A stretch of 64,000 nt of DNA from Hypsibius dujardini. Lineage: Eukaryota; Tardigrada; Eutardigrada; Parachela; Hypsibiidae. The notes under the pieces were generated by a model. The model was not told the origin of the DNA. It saw nothing but the letters and a program-made list of their open reading frames with translations, and ran no database searches. This document shows, piece after piece, positions 50,069 through 60,699 of this stretch. The position numbers were made by a program, and so were the translations under genes. How positions within the stretch are numbered: position 1 is the stretch's first letter; every line of letters starts with the position of its first letter. The stretch is from contig LRSR01002153.1 of the NCBI GenBank assembly GCA_001579985.1, positions 1-64,000 of the forward strand, given 5' to 3'.

Positions 50069-51612
50069 TCAACCGGGTAGCCATTCCAGGATGAAGGTGA
50101 AAAGTCCTGCCCCCGCGATTGTTCCCATTCTAATAACGAAGGTGATCTTCCTGTGGTCTAACGTTACCGCTCGTTTCCCTACGGTCCTCCCTGTAGGTAG
50201 TGAGCGTGGTTCACAGCGCTCACGCGTATGCCCGTACTTGCGCAGTTCTTGTTCCACATAGAAACAATCAAATAATAGAGAATTGTGGAGAATTGTGGAG
50301 AATTGTTGCGCCCGACGCCGCCCAGGCATATCTGAAAATAACAATTATACTATCTGACAAACTATACTATTATACTATCTGACCCGTGAGACAGTGGATA
50401 CATAGATTAGTGAAGTATAAATAAATATGACTAACTTGTGGGAAAATTTGTCAAATAGTTGGCTATCCCGACGGAACCAGAAAGGAGCAGTACGAGTTGA
50501 GAAGACCTTGGGAATAGCGACCACATAGTCACAGGAATATTTTGCCAATGTAGCGTAAGAAGGAGGAGGAATAAGGTAGGCAATTCGTTCTTGTGGTGGC
50601 CTTGCAATCCTGGACTGTACGAAAGCTTCGTCGATCGGCGGAAAAGGAACCATCCGAGCACCCAGGAAGCGTAGATGCGGATCTTTGCTGTTCTTTAAAA
50701 AGGGACAAATGTGGTTAGCATGCAATTTAAATTAAGCTCCTAATATGGTATGAGTATACCTGGAGTGGCTCTTGCAAAGCTGCCGTGCCTTGCAAGTGGA
50801 AGTCGGACTTGAGAAACTGCTCCAGGGTAGAAAAAGGTGCAGCAATTGGCTGTTCAACCGTCAGTTGCGACGGCATTACCATATTCACACAAGTTTGGAA
50901 CATAAATGTGCACACAAGTCCGAGAAGAACAAATGTCAAGGTGGAAGTCAATCGACCGCCGGATCGTTCCACCGTATCGTTAGTTGTACATTAACAAATA
51001 TATCTTCAAACTATGAGAGCATCAACTTACGCTTAACTTGACTTACTGAAATTCAATATGGCCGGTCGTTTGTGAGTTGCTTGTGTTGGAGTTAACCTAC
51101 GACGTAAGTTGTGCGAAAGGAGAGAACCAATTATCGTCAGACAAAACACAACAGTGAAGGCTGCCCATGCGCTAAGGGAAAAGGCCGAAAGTATCCCCAT
51201 CGCATTATGCGAGGAAGAATTGGAGAGGAAAAAGTGGTGAATGAGCAGGGAATACTCATTGCAAATTGGGGAAAGGATAGCGGAAAAGTTTTGCAATCGC
51301 CAATTGGGCATAAGCAGGACACTGAGAGCCATATCCGCAGTCACGCCGGATGCATGGCCAAGAAGAAGTTGATCGATCGTTTGTTTCCGCCCGCTTTCTC
51401 CTCAAATAATTTACACCTATCATGAAGAAAAAAGAATCTTTGGCTTCTTCTTTAAACTAGCACAACGTATACTGCACTTACCGCAGAGTTAGAGCTTTGC
51501 AAAGCATTTGTAAAGTCCGAATCCAAACTCCGCCGCAGTAGACGTCCGTCAGTTGATTGGTTACAGCTAGACTAGTCACGTTTAACTCCTTGATAAGAAT
51601 ATTTTGCCCTTG
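50069..51612 (-). pseudogene. ionotropic receptor (IR/iGluR family), frame-disrupted
   Basis: Exons seen: 51612-51482 (VYCGGVWIRTLQMLCKALTL, start of ligand-binding lobe 1), 51393-51047 (TADMALSVLLMPNWR, then the first membrane segment MGILSAFSLSAWAAFTVV), about 50972-50760 (pore/second membrane segment, VERSGGRLTSTLTFVLLGLV, then APFSTLEQFL), 50692-50436 (lobe 2, CDYVVAIPKVF and RRDSQLFDKF) and 50331-50069 (last membrane segment ITFVIRMGTIAGAGLFTFIL). This order is that of an IR or divergent glutamate-gated channel. The last exon carries an extra 10-bp repeat unit that shifts its frame; without one unit it reads through to the stop. I could also not find an AG acceptor for the pore exon. Upstream exons are unresolved. 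It is probably a decaying chemoreceptor-like gene or a draft-sequence artefact. Confidence 0.65.
50281..50307. repeat. 10-bp tandem repeat inside the IR last exon
   Basis: The unit AATTGTGGAG is present twice in full and a third time in part. It lies in the coding exon 50331-50069. The exon length minus 10 agrees with the entry phase; the present length does not. Confidence 0.85.
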
Positions 51613-52080
51613 CTGAAAAAGAGAAGACAAATTATGATACCATAATAAAGGGTCTAGCAGTGTTTGTCTTGCCTTAGCTGATGCTACGAGGACGTCAATT
51701 ACTCCCGAGCATTCCAAACAGCCAACATTCAACATTCAACAGCATTCCAACGTCAAATGTTCCGGTCGTTCGATTGAATATCCCTTCGTCGCCAGTTCCC
51801 CATAACCGTCGCCACTCCGCCACTTCACCTTGATTATTATCCATTTGAGAATAACGGGATAGAATCCACTCTGCCATTGTAAAGGTGTTGATCGGCGGTC
51901 GAGGATCCGTGCCGCACTGGAATTTGCATCCGCATTCTTCACCTCCTTATATGCCGGATATGTTTGTCTAATGGGAGAAAGAGAAAAGATACTGTTGTAC
52001 GTGGGCACATGTTTGCTCCTTTCCTCGACGGCTGACTAAACAAGCAAAAATCAGTCATGTGCGTAGTCCTTGTGTACTTG
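51613..52080. other. possible upstream IR exons, unresolved
   Basis: A minus-strand reading at 51695-51877 (AEWRRLWGTGDEGIFNRTT, then FDVGMLL) resembles receptor ectodomain coding but I could not join it in phase to the downstream exons. Confidence 0.3.
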
Positions 52081-52436
52081 TATGAGGTAAGGGCACTGGA
52101 ATGGGCCACTTGTTTTTCTCGTACCCTGGAATGGGCCACCCTCCAATCACAACTTCCATACAAGTTTTGGCTATCACTAAGGTTCTAAGCGACAGAGAAT
52201 AATCGATAATTCGGTGGAACGCGTATCAGATATGAAAAACAATTGTGGGAACATGTTTAAAAAAGAGAAATAAAAAGGTCCATTGGACGATTGGAAAAAG
52301 TCCACTGTAGAGGTCGCTGACTACGCAGTGACTTATCTGTTTTTATTAATTTGCGACAGAGCACCCCCTGCCGCCCAGTGGCCCATTCCAGGGTACGGGA
52401 AAGTAAAGTGGCCCATTCCAGTGCCCTTACCTCATA
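52081..52436. mobile_element. 356-bp foldback element
   Basis: The first 63 bp (TATGAGGTAAGGGCACTGGA..., containing ATGGGCCAC twice) and the last 61 bp are inverted copies with few mismatches. The 230-bp middle has no coding. No target duplication is certain. Confidence 0.7.
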
Positions 52437-54967
52437 CTGTATATGAGGAGCCTATCCTATCTTGCGTCATCTTTTATTCAAAGACGATGACGCATCACCT
52501 AGATGTCAAATGGCCTGTTTTTGTGTCTGCTTCCTTGAGTATCCTGGAAATGGAATAATCAAAAAGGTTGAATATTTAGATAGGCGGTTCGACACATGCC
52601 TTGCTGGGTATATATATTCCTTGTGCCAGGTGCGAGCTGAAGCAGCTTTCTTCAGAGCTATATTACCGGGGACATGATCCAGTAATGATATAAGAAAAAA
52701 AGTCTTCTTTTGGCATTTTCTCAAGTCTCCATCTTGAGTTGCAAGTCGGAGGCAACTTTGGAAGGTGTGGTTGTAGCTTAAAAGCACATTAAATGACGTA
52801 GCCCTCCCTGTCGAGTCACTGGTAAACACAATGACATATAATGTACACCGGGCACAGAAAAACTTTAGTGAAAACTGCTTTGCAGCCATTAATGTAGGAA
52901 CCTTACTGTGCATGGCACGCATCTTATTATTCAGTCGGCTGCATTTTAGACCATTTTTGAGGGTGTTGCTCCTCTAAATGTCAGCATTTTTTGTGTGCCC
53001 GCAAAGCATGTAGAAATGTCAATAGTTTTACTCTAAAAAATGGTAAAATCCATCATTATACAGCCCGCGACTACCGGTACAGGCTAACCCTCATATTGAA
53101 AAAATGTCATAATTTGTTATTGTGTTATGGCTATGGCGCTGATGGGTGGATATTGAAATGAATAGTATGGCGTGTCGCATACTCAGTCGGAAAAGCTAAA
53201 AAATAGCTCCTTTATTCATCTAAACTGAAATGGTTGCACCGTTTGCTCTGCTTTTTTGACCTTTTTAAATCTTCTCATTCCATGGTCAAGTCAATGGTAA
53301 TTTGTTGGAGCATTTATTTAATAGAATTGGAATTTCAGCAAGATAATAGCTGAATTCAGCCAAGAGGGGATCCGGTGACCAAGTCGGAGGAAAGGAAAAA
53401 ATATCTTTCCCGGTTGGAGGGCTATCCACCATAATGGCACTTCCATAGTCAATCAAACGGGTCATACGAATTTTGCCCATTATTACGACATACACACATG
53501 GCCACAATTTTGAGTGGCAGAGTTCGAGCCATCAGAAAGGTCTGAGTTTGAGCCACTCTTGGCTAGAACTCGCCAATCTTTCTCCTGAATCTTTGATTGA
53601 ATGCCCGGCCCAGCGGAAAAATTAGATTGAGCAAGCTGCTCTAAATTTCGCCAAAATCAACAAGTTCAATCAATCGATCAATTGATTAAAGGCTGCATGG
53701 TCAGCTGTAGTTAAGAGCGCGTGAGTGCGGTGACTTAATTGGGCTCGAAGTCGGACCACTCTTTTTGGCTTAAAGTCTGCCACCCAAAATTGTGGCCATG
53801 TATGTAGACGAATGCTATCGTCACTGTCAGATAACATCCGATTGCGATTTTCGCATCTTTTTATCATGAAAGCGGATCGTGCCAGGGATTTTTGGCTTTC
53901 GTCAACAGCGCGGAGGACTGTATTATAAGTCGATTATTCTTGAGAGACGCCATGTATTCTTTCATTGGAGTGGGGACGAAGCAGTTTTGGCGGCAAACAA
54001 GCGTCGACTACAGCAATTCAATCGAGCAGGTATTTCAAGCCATGAGGATGTATTATGATGATGGAGGATCATGGGAAGCTATCAAGTTGCCAGTGACGTT
54101 GAAAGCCTTCAAATTTCTTCTATTTCTCCTGCTTGTTACATTGCCAATTTGATATCAAAAAATGGCCTGCTCGTCAATGAATGCCATGTCTGGTTATGAT
54201 AACCCTGACGAGCTGCGACAAGTCGTCCCGATTAAGGAGAATATTTTTGTTCATTGTTGATGTTCATTGTTCATTGTTCATTCATAAAGCGAATTGTAAA
54301 GGAAGCTCCAGGACACTTTGCTGTTAGAGAGGATTTGGAAGGACAGGCGTGATACCTTGCTGAGCGTCTAACTACTTTCGGGAGTGCTGTGCTAGGTTGG
54401 AAAGCCATCAAAAGTAATCCGTTCGAGTCGTCCGTTTCACTGGCAGGTAAAATAACGAGTCTAGAATTCCTGTCCAATTAGTCGATAATTTCACATGAAC
54501 CAATTTAAGAGACAGTGAAATTAATTTGGCACCAGGTCTACTGTACTCGGATTTTAGAGGAGCCATTTTAGTGGCGTCTATGAGGCGTATTTGAGCGTTA
54601 GACTAACTGTCATACTGTAGTACAGTAGATGCTGGAATCCGCTTTTGTGCAAGCGGATAGCGGTCTGGGAGCTCGCACCCGCGTCCTCCAGTGGCAGCTT
54701 TCAAGGGGTCACAATTCAGTTGGGCAGTTTCGATGACTTAGAGAATTGGGCTTGGAGGATTCTGTTGGAATCCTTCTTATAGATTGTAATAACCAAATGC
54801 TGGTTTGAATTGTGAATATCTGAAAAATACCTGGTTGTTCTCCTGCTCCCAGAAGTCGATATAGAACCGACTACATACCGGTATAGGCTACGGGATGTAC
54901 AGGTCTGGTGAAGCTCATCAGCAAACCCACTGACGACATGTCACTTGCTGTTCCTTAATTCACTAGA
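52437..54967. other. unassigned region with possible coding scraps
   Basis: Two readings look somewhat non-random: minus 53286-53507 (GKIRMTRLIDYGSAIMVDSP) and plus 53892-54152 (SAEDCIISRLFLRDAMYSF). Both could be pieces of ligand-binding receptors, but neither has convincing splice partners. I see no complete gene. Confidence 0.3.
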
Positions 54968-55434
54968 ATGTTTTGTGTTGCTATTTTCCTCTTCTTAATG
55001 CAAGTAGCTAGTCAAGTTCCTATCGAAACAGTGTCACTGTCTGAAGCGGAAGTGCTTTTTCATGTATGCCTATGCGACAGAAAATAGAACCAACCAACCA
55101 TTTACTGTATACCCCGACAATTGTGACTTAGATTTTGGCATTAACGTTTACTGTGCCTTACAGGTTGCCGCAATGATTGATGCATATCCCGGTTGGCCCA
55201 ACTGCTCATTTATCTCCTACAACATTTCAGCAAACAATTCCGGTGAGGGTTTTTGACGTTGCACTGGCGGAATTCTTCAACGTGACAAGGATTTTGTGGT
55301 GCTTCCGGTAGACTTAAGCCAGAAACCAACAACAGAAGGTTTCGAAAAGCATTTCAGAGATTGGGACATCTCGTTTGACGGTGGTTTATTGATCGATAGC
55401 ATGAAATGGTCTTTTCGCCCAAAACTGTGAGGCG
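54968..55434 (+). pseudogene. secreted or receptor ectodomain remnant
   Basis: Starts MFCVAIFLFLMQVASQV, a signal peptide, then changes frame near 55055 and continues in a cysteine-containing reading (PDNCDLDFGINVYCALQVAA) that meets an in-frame stop before GGILQRDKDFVVLPVDLSQ. The last part has the look of a ligand-binding lobe of an ionotropic receptor, an inference from one segment. At least two breaks make it a likely pseudogene, or spliced in a way I could not see. Confidence 0.35.
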
Positions 55435-55874
55435 TTGTGCCTCATTCAATTGCGATTGAGCATGGCCTGCTATTCCTCTCGTTTAAGATTTTGTCTCATG
55501 TTTAGTGCTCGCGAGCTTTATTCGCAACTGTCGTCAACGCTTCTGGGAACCGGAGATCCAAGGTCCTTCCAGTGCGTTTCGGAAACTCGTGTGCGTTCAA
55601 CAGCCGAGGACTTTAGTTTATATTTTAACACTGACGCCTTGAATATTTTTTTATAATTATTAATAGTCTGAAATAAAAAACTGAAAAAACAGCAAAAGAA
55701 ACTTATTAACACACAGGTTTGGGTGACCTTTCTACAAAAGGATTTGTCGACACAAGTATTCACTGACTCTTGCAAAATATAATCAGACTTTGTTTAAAAT
55801 AACCGAAAGCATTTGTATTTCGTTAAATCGAGATATTGTGCAGCCACGGTTGAAAAAAGGTGCGGCCAAAAGTT
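55435..55874. other. intergenic, nothing recognised
   Basis: Short AT-rich spacer before the 3' end of the GPCR gene. Confidence 0.4.
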
Positions 55875-57900
55875 TCATATCGACTTTGCTTCTGATGAGG
55901 GACTTGTTGGGAGAATGGACATGATCCACCGGTGTCGAGAGAGACGGACTATACAATCCCGTCTTGCATAGGCTCCAATAAGCCAGATAGCGTAATTGGT
56001 GACGAAATTGACTCCAAACCAGACAGTAGAGAAGATAGTTGACAGATTAGTTGCTCCAGAGGATGACATTGACAATGGGCTGAGCTCCTTGACCGGCAGC
56101 GAATGTCAAGTTATAGCTGCAATAAGGAGGTTTGCTGGAAACCTCCAAGATCTTGTAGATGACATTCGGCAACTGAGTGATGCAGTAAATGACTGAGCAG
56201 CATATCAGGTCAAGTGTGCTGCGACGCTTAGCGGCGTGGAGTGAAGATGCTGTTTCATCAGTGGACCCCGCGAAGGTAGAATCGTGATGAAATAGGTTGC
56301 TCCTTCGGATAATGTGGTGTCGGGTGATACACATGATGAGGGCCACATTGAAGACCGTACGAAACCCATTTTACAATCGTTATGCCGATCTGAAGGAAAA
56401 ATTATGCGGATTATTAGTATATGTACAATTTACACTTTTAGACAGAACCTTTCGCTAACTCATTTAACCCATTTAACTCGGTCAGTGCATGGTTTTATGC
56501 ACTGATCTAATTGAGTAAGTTACGGCAAGGTTTTAGTCATTTGTGTAGAGTAATGATAAATACTCGCTTACTTCAGCCTCATTCTGTATCTGTTCCCAGT
56601 TAAGAAGGCTCTCTGGGAGAATTTCCGTTCTTGTGCTCTTTCCATCGTCATACACAATGAAGTGGTACCATGTGACCATGTTTTCAAAGGCGAAGAGTGC
56701 CGCCAGGAAGAGTAATACCACCTCGATATAGAGTCCCCGGCGAACGGTCAACCGAAAGCGATATTCTAGAGGCCGTGCTATCGCAAACAGCCGTTTGACA
56801 AGACAATGAGGGTTCTAGAGTAATATGGACACATGGAATTAAGTACGCTCATATGGTCCCGGCATTGGTAAGATTTACAGTTCATACCAGTCTGAAAACT
56901 GAATTGTTGTTTCCTGTAACCAACTCCGGCAACCTTCAAAATGTTCTACTCCACAAAATAATTCTTTCTCATGATTGTTGATAAAAAGATGCGTTGGTAG
57001 TAGAGGTGTGCAAACCGCACCGCAGACCGCACCGCACCGCCGCAAACCGCGCGGCGGTCCGCGGCGGTGCGGTTTTGGACTGCTCGCGGTCTGCNTTTTT
57101 TAACCGCCGCAAACCGCGAAATATCTAAAAACCAATTTAATTGTGCACGATAACTCTTTCCGTAGTTTGCGCCACATGGCGCGTCATTTGTTTACTCTGG
57201 TAAGTTAGGGTTCGTGCTTTTAGTCGGTTCGCAAGTCATTGGAGTCCATAAATGGAACAGAACCGTGCGTTAAACCAGCTGTTCCGATTTAACGACAATT
57301 TTGATCGAATCGAGCGGTTTCTGCGGTGCGGTTGCGGTTAAGAAAAATTTATCCGCGGTCAGCGGCGGTGCGGTTTTGTGAATTTCTCGCGGTGCGGTGC
57401 GGTCGCTGTTAAAAAATTGGGCTGCGGTGCGGTTTGCGGATTGATTTTTTTTAACCGTGCACAGCTCTAGTTGGTAGTTGAAGCCATCTGAAAAAGGCAA
57501 GATCAAATCAGTCTTGAGAATCCTTTACAGTGATGTACAGTCACGTAATTTTGGTGTAAAAATATTTAGTAAATATTGTAAGACAATAAACAGGCTATGA
57601 TGAAACTGACAGAACAAACAGATCCCAGAGGGCCAAACAGATGAGATAGACATTGGTTGTAGTTCTTTTAACATCGGTGCTGAGTACAAGGATAGTCAGT
57701 ATATTTCCAATGGTGCAGATGCAGAGGAGAATGGAATAGCCAATAAGTTCTGCGTAAAGTGTTGTGACAGTCTCCACTGTAGGCACAACGGGCAATTCCA
57801 TTGGCCAATTGCACGATGAATAATCTGATGGACCTTCTAAGAGGCTCTCATTCCGTGCCATTAGGGCTGAAAAATTGCTTCCAACATCGGAGGAAGCCAT
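55875..57900 (-). CDS. class A GPCR (peptide-receptor-like), possibly broken
   Basis: Recognisable exons: 57900 to about 57607 (glycosylated N-terminus, TM1 LIGYSILLCICTIGNILTIL, TM2 VYLICLALWDLFVL), 56814-56572 (KRLFAIARPLEYRFRLTVRR, TM4 YIEVVLLFLAALFAF), 56389-56143 (TM5 end VFNVALIMCIT, TM6 LDLICCSVIYCITQLPNVIY) and 56087-55875 (TM7 TVWFGVNFVTNYAIWLIGAY). IARPLEYR after TM3 and the TM6 pattern are those of peptide GPCRs. TM7 lacks the usual NPxxY Pro. The 56389-56143 exon is one base too long: a GGG near 56368 would have to be GG for the frame to hold. I could not find the exon for TM3, and a hAT element sits in that interval. The ligand is unknown. Confidence 0.65.
57001..57469. mobile_element. 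non-autonomous hAT element with perfect 8-bp TSD
   Basis: Begins TAGAGGTGTGCAAACCGCAC and ends with inverted GTGCACAGCTCTA. It is flanked by an exact 8-bp duplication GTTGGTAG at 56993-57000 and 57470-57477. The interior is built of CCGCACCGC and CGGTGCGGTTT units in both orientations, with one undetermined base near 57095. No transposase is present. The perfect TSD points to a fairly recent insertion. Confidence 0.9.
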
Positions 57901-59001
57901 GATCGCGAAGTCTGCAACAAATTAAGTCAATCAATTATGGTACATACATACATACATTATGGTCTTTTCTTTCTTTCCTTCTCGTTTAAAGTTGGGTGAA
58001 GAAGTTGGTGACTTTGACCGGCTAATTAAGTTTTGTCTATAGGAAAGAATATGCGATTGATCAAGCATCACAAGCGAGTATGGAATGGTGCCGCAAAAGC
58101 CCTGCAGCAGCTAGGTATCTGAATGAGACTTTTTTCTGACGACTTTTAATTTCAATGTCCGGGGCGTCCGAACGTGTGAACGCGTTGCAGTTTAAGTCTC
58201 GCACCGCTGCCATCACTTGCAAATGTTCGTTTGTTTGAGTTCACAGGTAGCATCCTCAACCTTACCGGTTTTCAGTGGCCAGGCTTTCTCAACAATTTAC
58301 AAATGATTTGCGAATTGACCCTGAAATGTTTTTTCTGTGACGCGGACTTGATTTTCAATAGGAACTTACAGTAGATCCTGTTTGACGCTTTCTACTCGTA
58401 CATCAGACGAAAGAGTTTCACTTTTAACGGAGTTTCACGGTCTCGACCGATGTCACAATATCTTTGGAATTTTGGTGCATAATCGAGCAGGTCTGCGTGT
58501 GTTATTTAATCTCATTTTGAGTTATACAATACTGTAGGTTATAGCAGTTGCACTCACACGGGATGAGAATGGCGATATCGGTATACATTCTAGTACACAG
58601 TCACGCAGATGTTCATTCAATAGCGTGCCTTTGTTTTAAATATACACAGGCTCAACTCCTAAGACAAGACATTGCTAATAGTCTTAAGTAAGGGATTCTG
58701 TCCAAATCCGCATAAATTTCGAAAGTCATCCTGTGAAATGTCCTTGACGTAAACGCCACCGTAATGGTTATTTCTAACCCAGTTTTAATTAGTTAATTTG
58801 AAAACTTGACTTGTTTTGTAGCGCTAGTTCAATAATAAAAATGAAAACATTTTACTCTGCAATGCGATGAGCATCAATCAGAGCAGTATTTGCAGGGTCA
58901 GGAAAAACCGATATAGAAATAGCCAGTCGCTAATCATCTCTTTCCACACTGTCAATCTCGAGTATCTGTCGAATTTCTGCAACGCATTACCGGCGTTAAA
59001 T
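57901..59001. other. intergenic, nothing recognised
   Basis: Upstream of the GPCR gene; a CATA run lies near 57945. No coding is recognised up to the mariner element. Confidence 0.45.
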
Positions 59002-59003
59002 TA

Positions 59004-60286
59004 CAGTGCACCCCATTTACATTGTCCCAACTTTTCAAAAATTAATTTCACCCAGAAGGAACGATATTCTTACTCAAAAAATATTTTCTATCTGATAGCC
59101 AGACATCTCAATCATTCGTTTCACTTGTTTCGGCCAAGCTTCGACAATGTTTCGACAATGTCCTAGACCACTTCTTCCTAGACCCTTCTTCCACTCCCGT
59201 TTTGCAATCGCTACCAGTTCGGCCATATTCTTCGCCTTGTGCCTATTGCATCGCCTCTTAAAAATCGAATTTACACCGTAATCCATCGGGGACAAATCGG
59301 GCGAGTTCGACATCCATTCCACCTTCGTAATAAATTTTATTTTCCGATCTTGGAGCCACTTGACGACCGTATCCTTGACGTGCGCTCCGGCACTGTCCAT
59401 GTGGAGAGTGATTCTCTTTTCCTCCCCCGGATAAAGCCGCGGAACGTCCTTTTTGAACAAGGGTTCAAGAATTAAATTGATGAACATCTGGCTATTCATT
59501 TTGGCTATCGGCGGGACAAAATAGAGGACGTCGGGCCATTCCAGGAGATTCCCATACAGACAATCACTTTTCCAGGCCATCCTGAACGAGGCTTTTTTAT
59601 CCATTCTTTCGGGGCTGGTGTATCCAGTGATTCGTAACATCCATCCCGCTTCTAGTGAATTCATTCAAATCCAGGTACGTCTCATCAATATTGACAATCC
59701 GGGGAAGTTTTTGACGGCCGAGACAGCGGAGAAAGTGAGGCCCGCAATCGAGACGCTGTTGAGGTTTTTTCGGAGTGAGGACGTGCGTCGTTGCCTGCTG
59801 CTGTCTGGCCAAGATCTTCCTTCAGCACCCGCGACACAGTGCCCGTAGAGATCCCAAGCTTGCAGAAAATTTCACGTTGGGTGGGGGAATTGGGGGTATC
59901 GACAGATTTGGCGATTCTTTTATGAGGTTGTCGGAGCGGATAAGAGGTAGTCCCCGTTTGTTGATGTTTTTCACTTTCTTCTTCGACAGGATGTTTTCTT
60001 CCTCCTCGGATATGATGACTCAAAGGATGGTCCTGTACGAAACACTAATCCCCTTTTCTGCCAGACTTATCTGGATTTTTCGGGAAGACGGCAAAAAGTG
60101 GTATAACTCTAAAATGCCTTCCCTAATTTCAGAACTAATTTCGCGCACCGTTTTGAATTCAAAAAACGCCAACTAAAAAAATTTGTATTGCCTACAATAA
60201 ATTTTGTGTGGGATGGATTGTGGATTAGCTGATCTGGCTGGTAGAATTTTGGCGGCAAGTTGGGACAATGTAAATGGGGCGCACTG
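59004..60286 (-). mobile_element. Tc1/mariner element, DD37D type
   Basis: The 1283-bp element has about 30-bp inverted ends (CAGTGCACCCCATTTACATT...) differing at one base, and TA on both sides (59002-59003, 60287-60288). The interior is a minus-strand transposase. It is inserted just upstream of the SWIM/protease gene. Confidence 0.92.
59074..60023 (-). pseudogene. mariner DD37D transposase, frame-broken
   Basis: Three successive frames cover the protein: 60023-59685 (helix-turn-helix region, QREIFCKLGISTGTVSRVLK), 59812-59597 (first catalytic Asp, RIVNIDETYLDLNEF) and 59664-59074 (second Asp in LHMDSAGAH, third in SPDLSPMDYG). Counting residues between the last two catalytic Asp gives 37, so the element belongs to the DD37D (maT-like) group rather than classic DD34D mariner. 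Two frame changes make this copy non-autonomous, though its ends look intact enough to be moved in trans. Confidence 0.88.
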
Positions 60287-60699
60287 TAGTCTTCAACTAA
60301 AAAGCACAGCACGGATCTTTCACAGGTACCTTGAGAAAAGCTGTGACAGTAGGTTAATCAAATTTGACCCTCGTCAAGCCTAACGGGCCCATCTGAATTG
60401 CCACGTCAATACCATCGAAATCCCAATTGCGCAGGGTCTTCGCAGCTGCGCGTGAAAATTTATGCCGCTTAATGGGATTTCTTGAGAAATCTAACTTGGG
60501 AACGTTTTCAGCTGTCGAATTCAGAACCGTTCCAAAATATTTTTTTCATTCAGATCTAATTTAGTAATGAATATAAACATTTATTTTGCCGGTCAAGCTA
60601 AAAAAAAATTTTGTCGGTGAATTTTCAAAGTTGGCAGTTGTCTCAATGGACTTGCTGCTGTGTACCGTCAATTGATTGTTTGATTGAAATTGTGTGCAG

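Noticed and set aside
53286-53507. second ionotropic-receptor exon (DYGSAIMVDSP)
   Set aside because: Resembles a ligand-binding lobe only over a few residues and has no splice partner, so it was left as an unassigned scrap.
56993-57477. CRISPR-like array from regularly recurring CCGCACCGC units
   Set aside because: Units are not evenly spaced, occur in both orientations and are bounded by hAT ends with an 8-bp duplication in an animal genome.
59239-59848. plus-strand readings inside the mariner
   Set aside because: Antisense of the transposase; the DDE motifs are on the minus strand.
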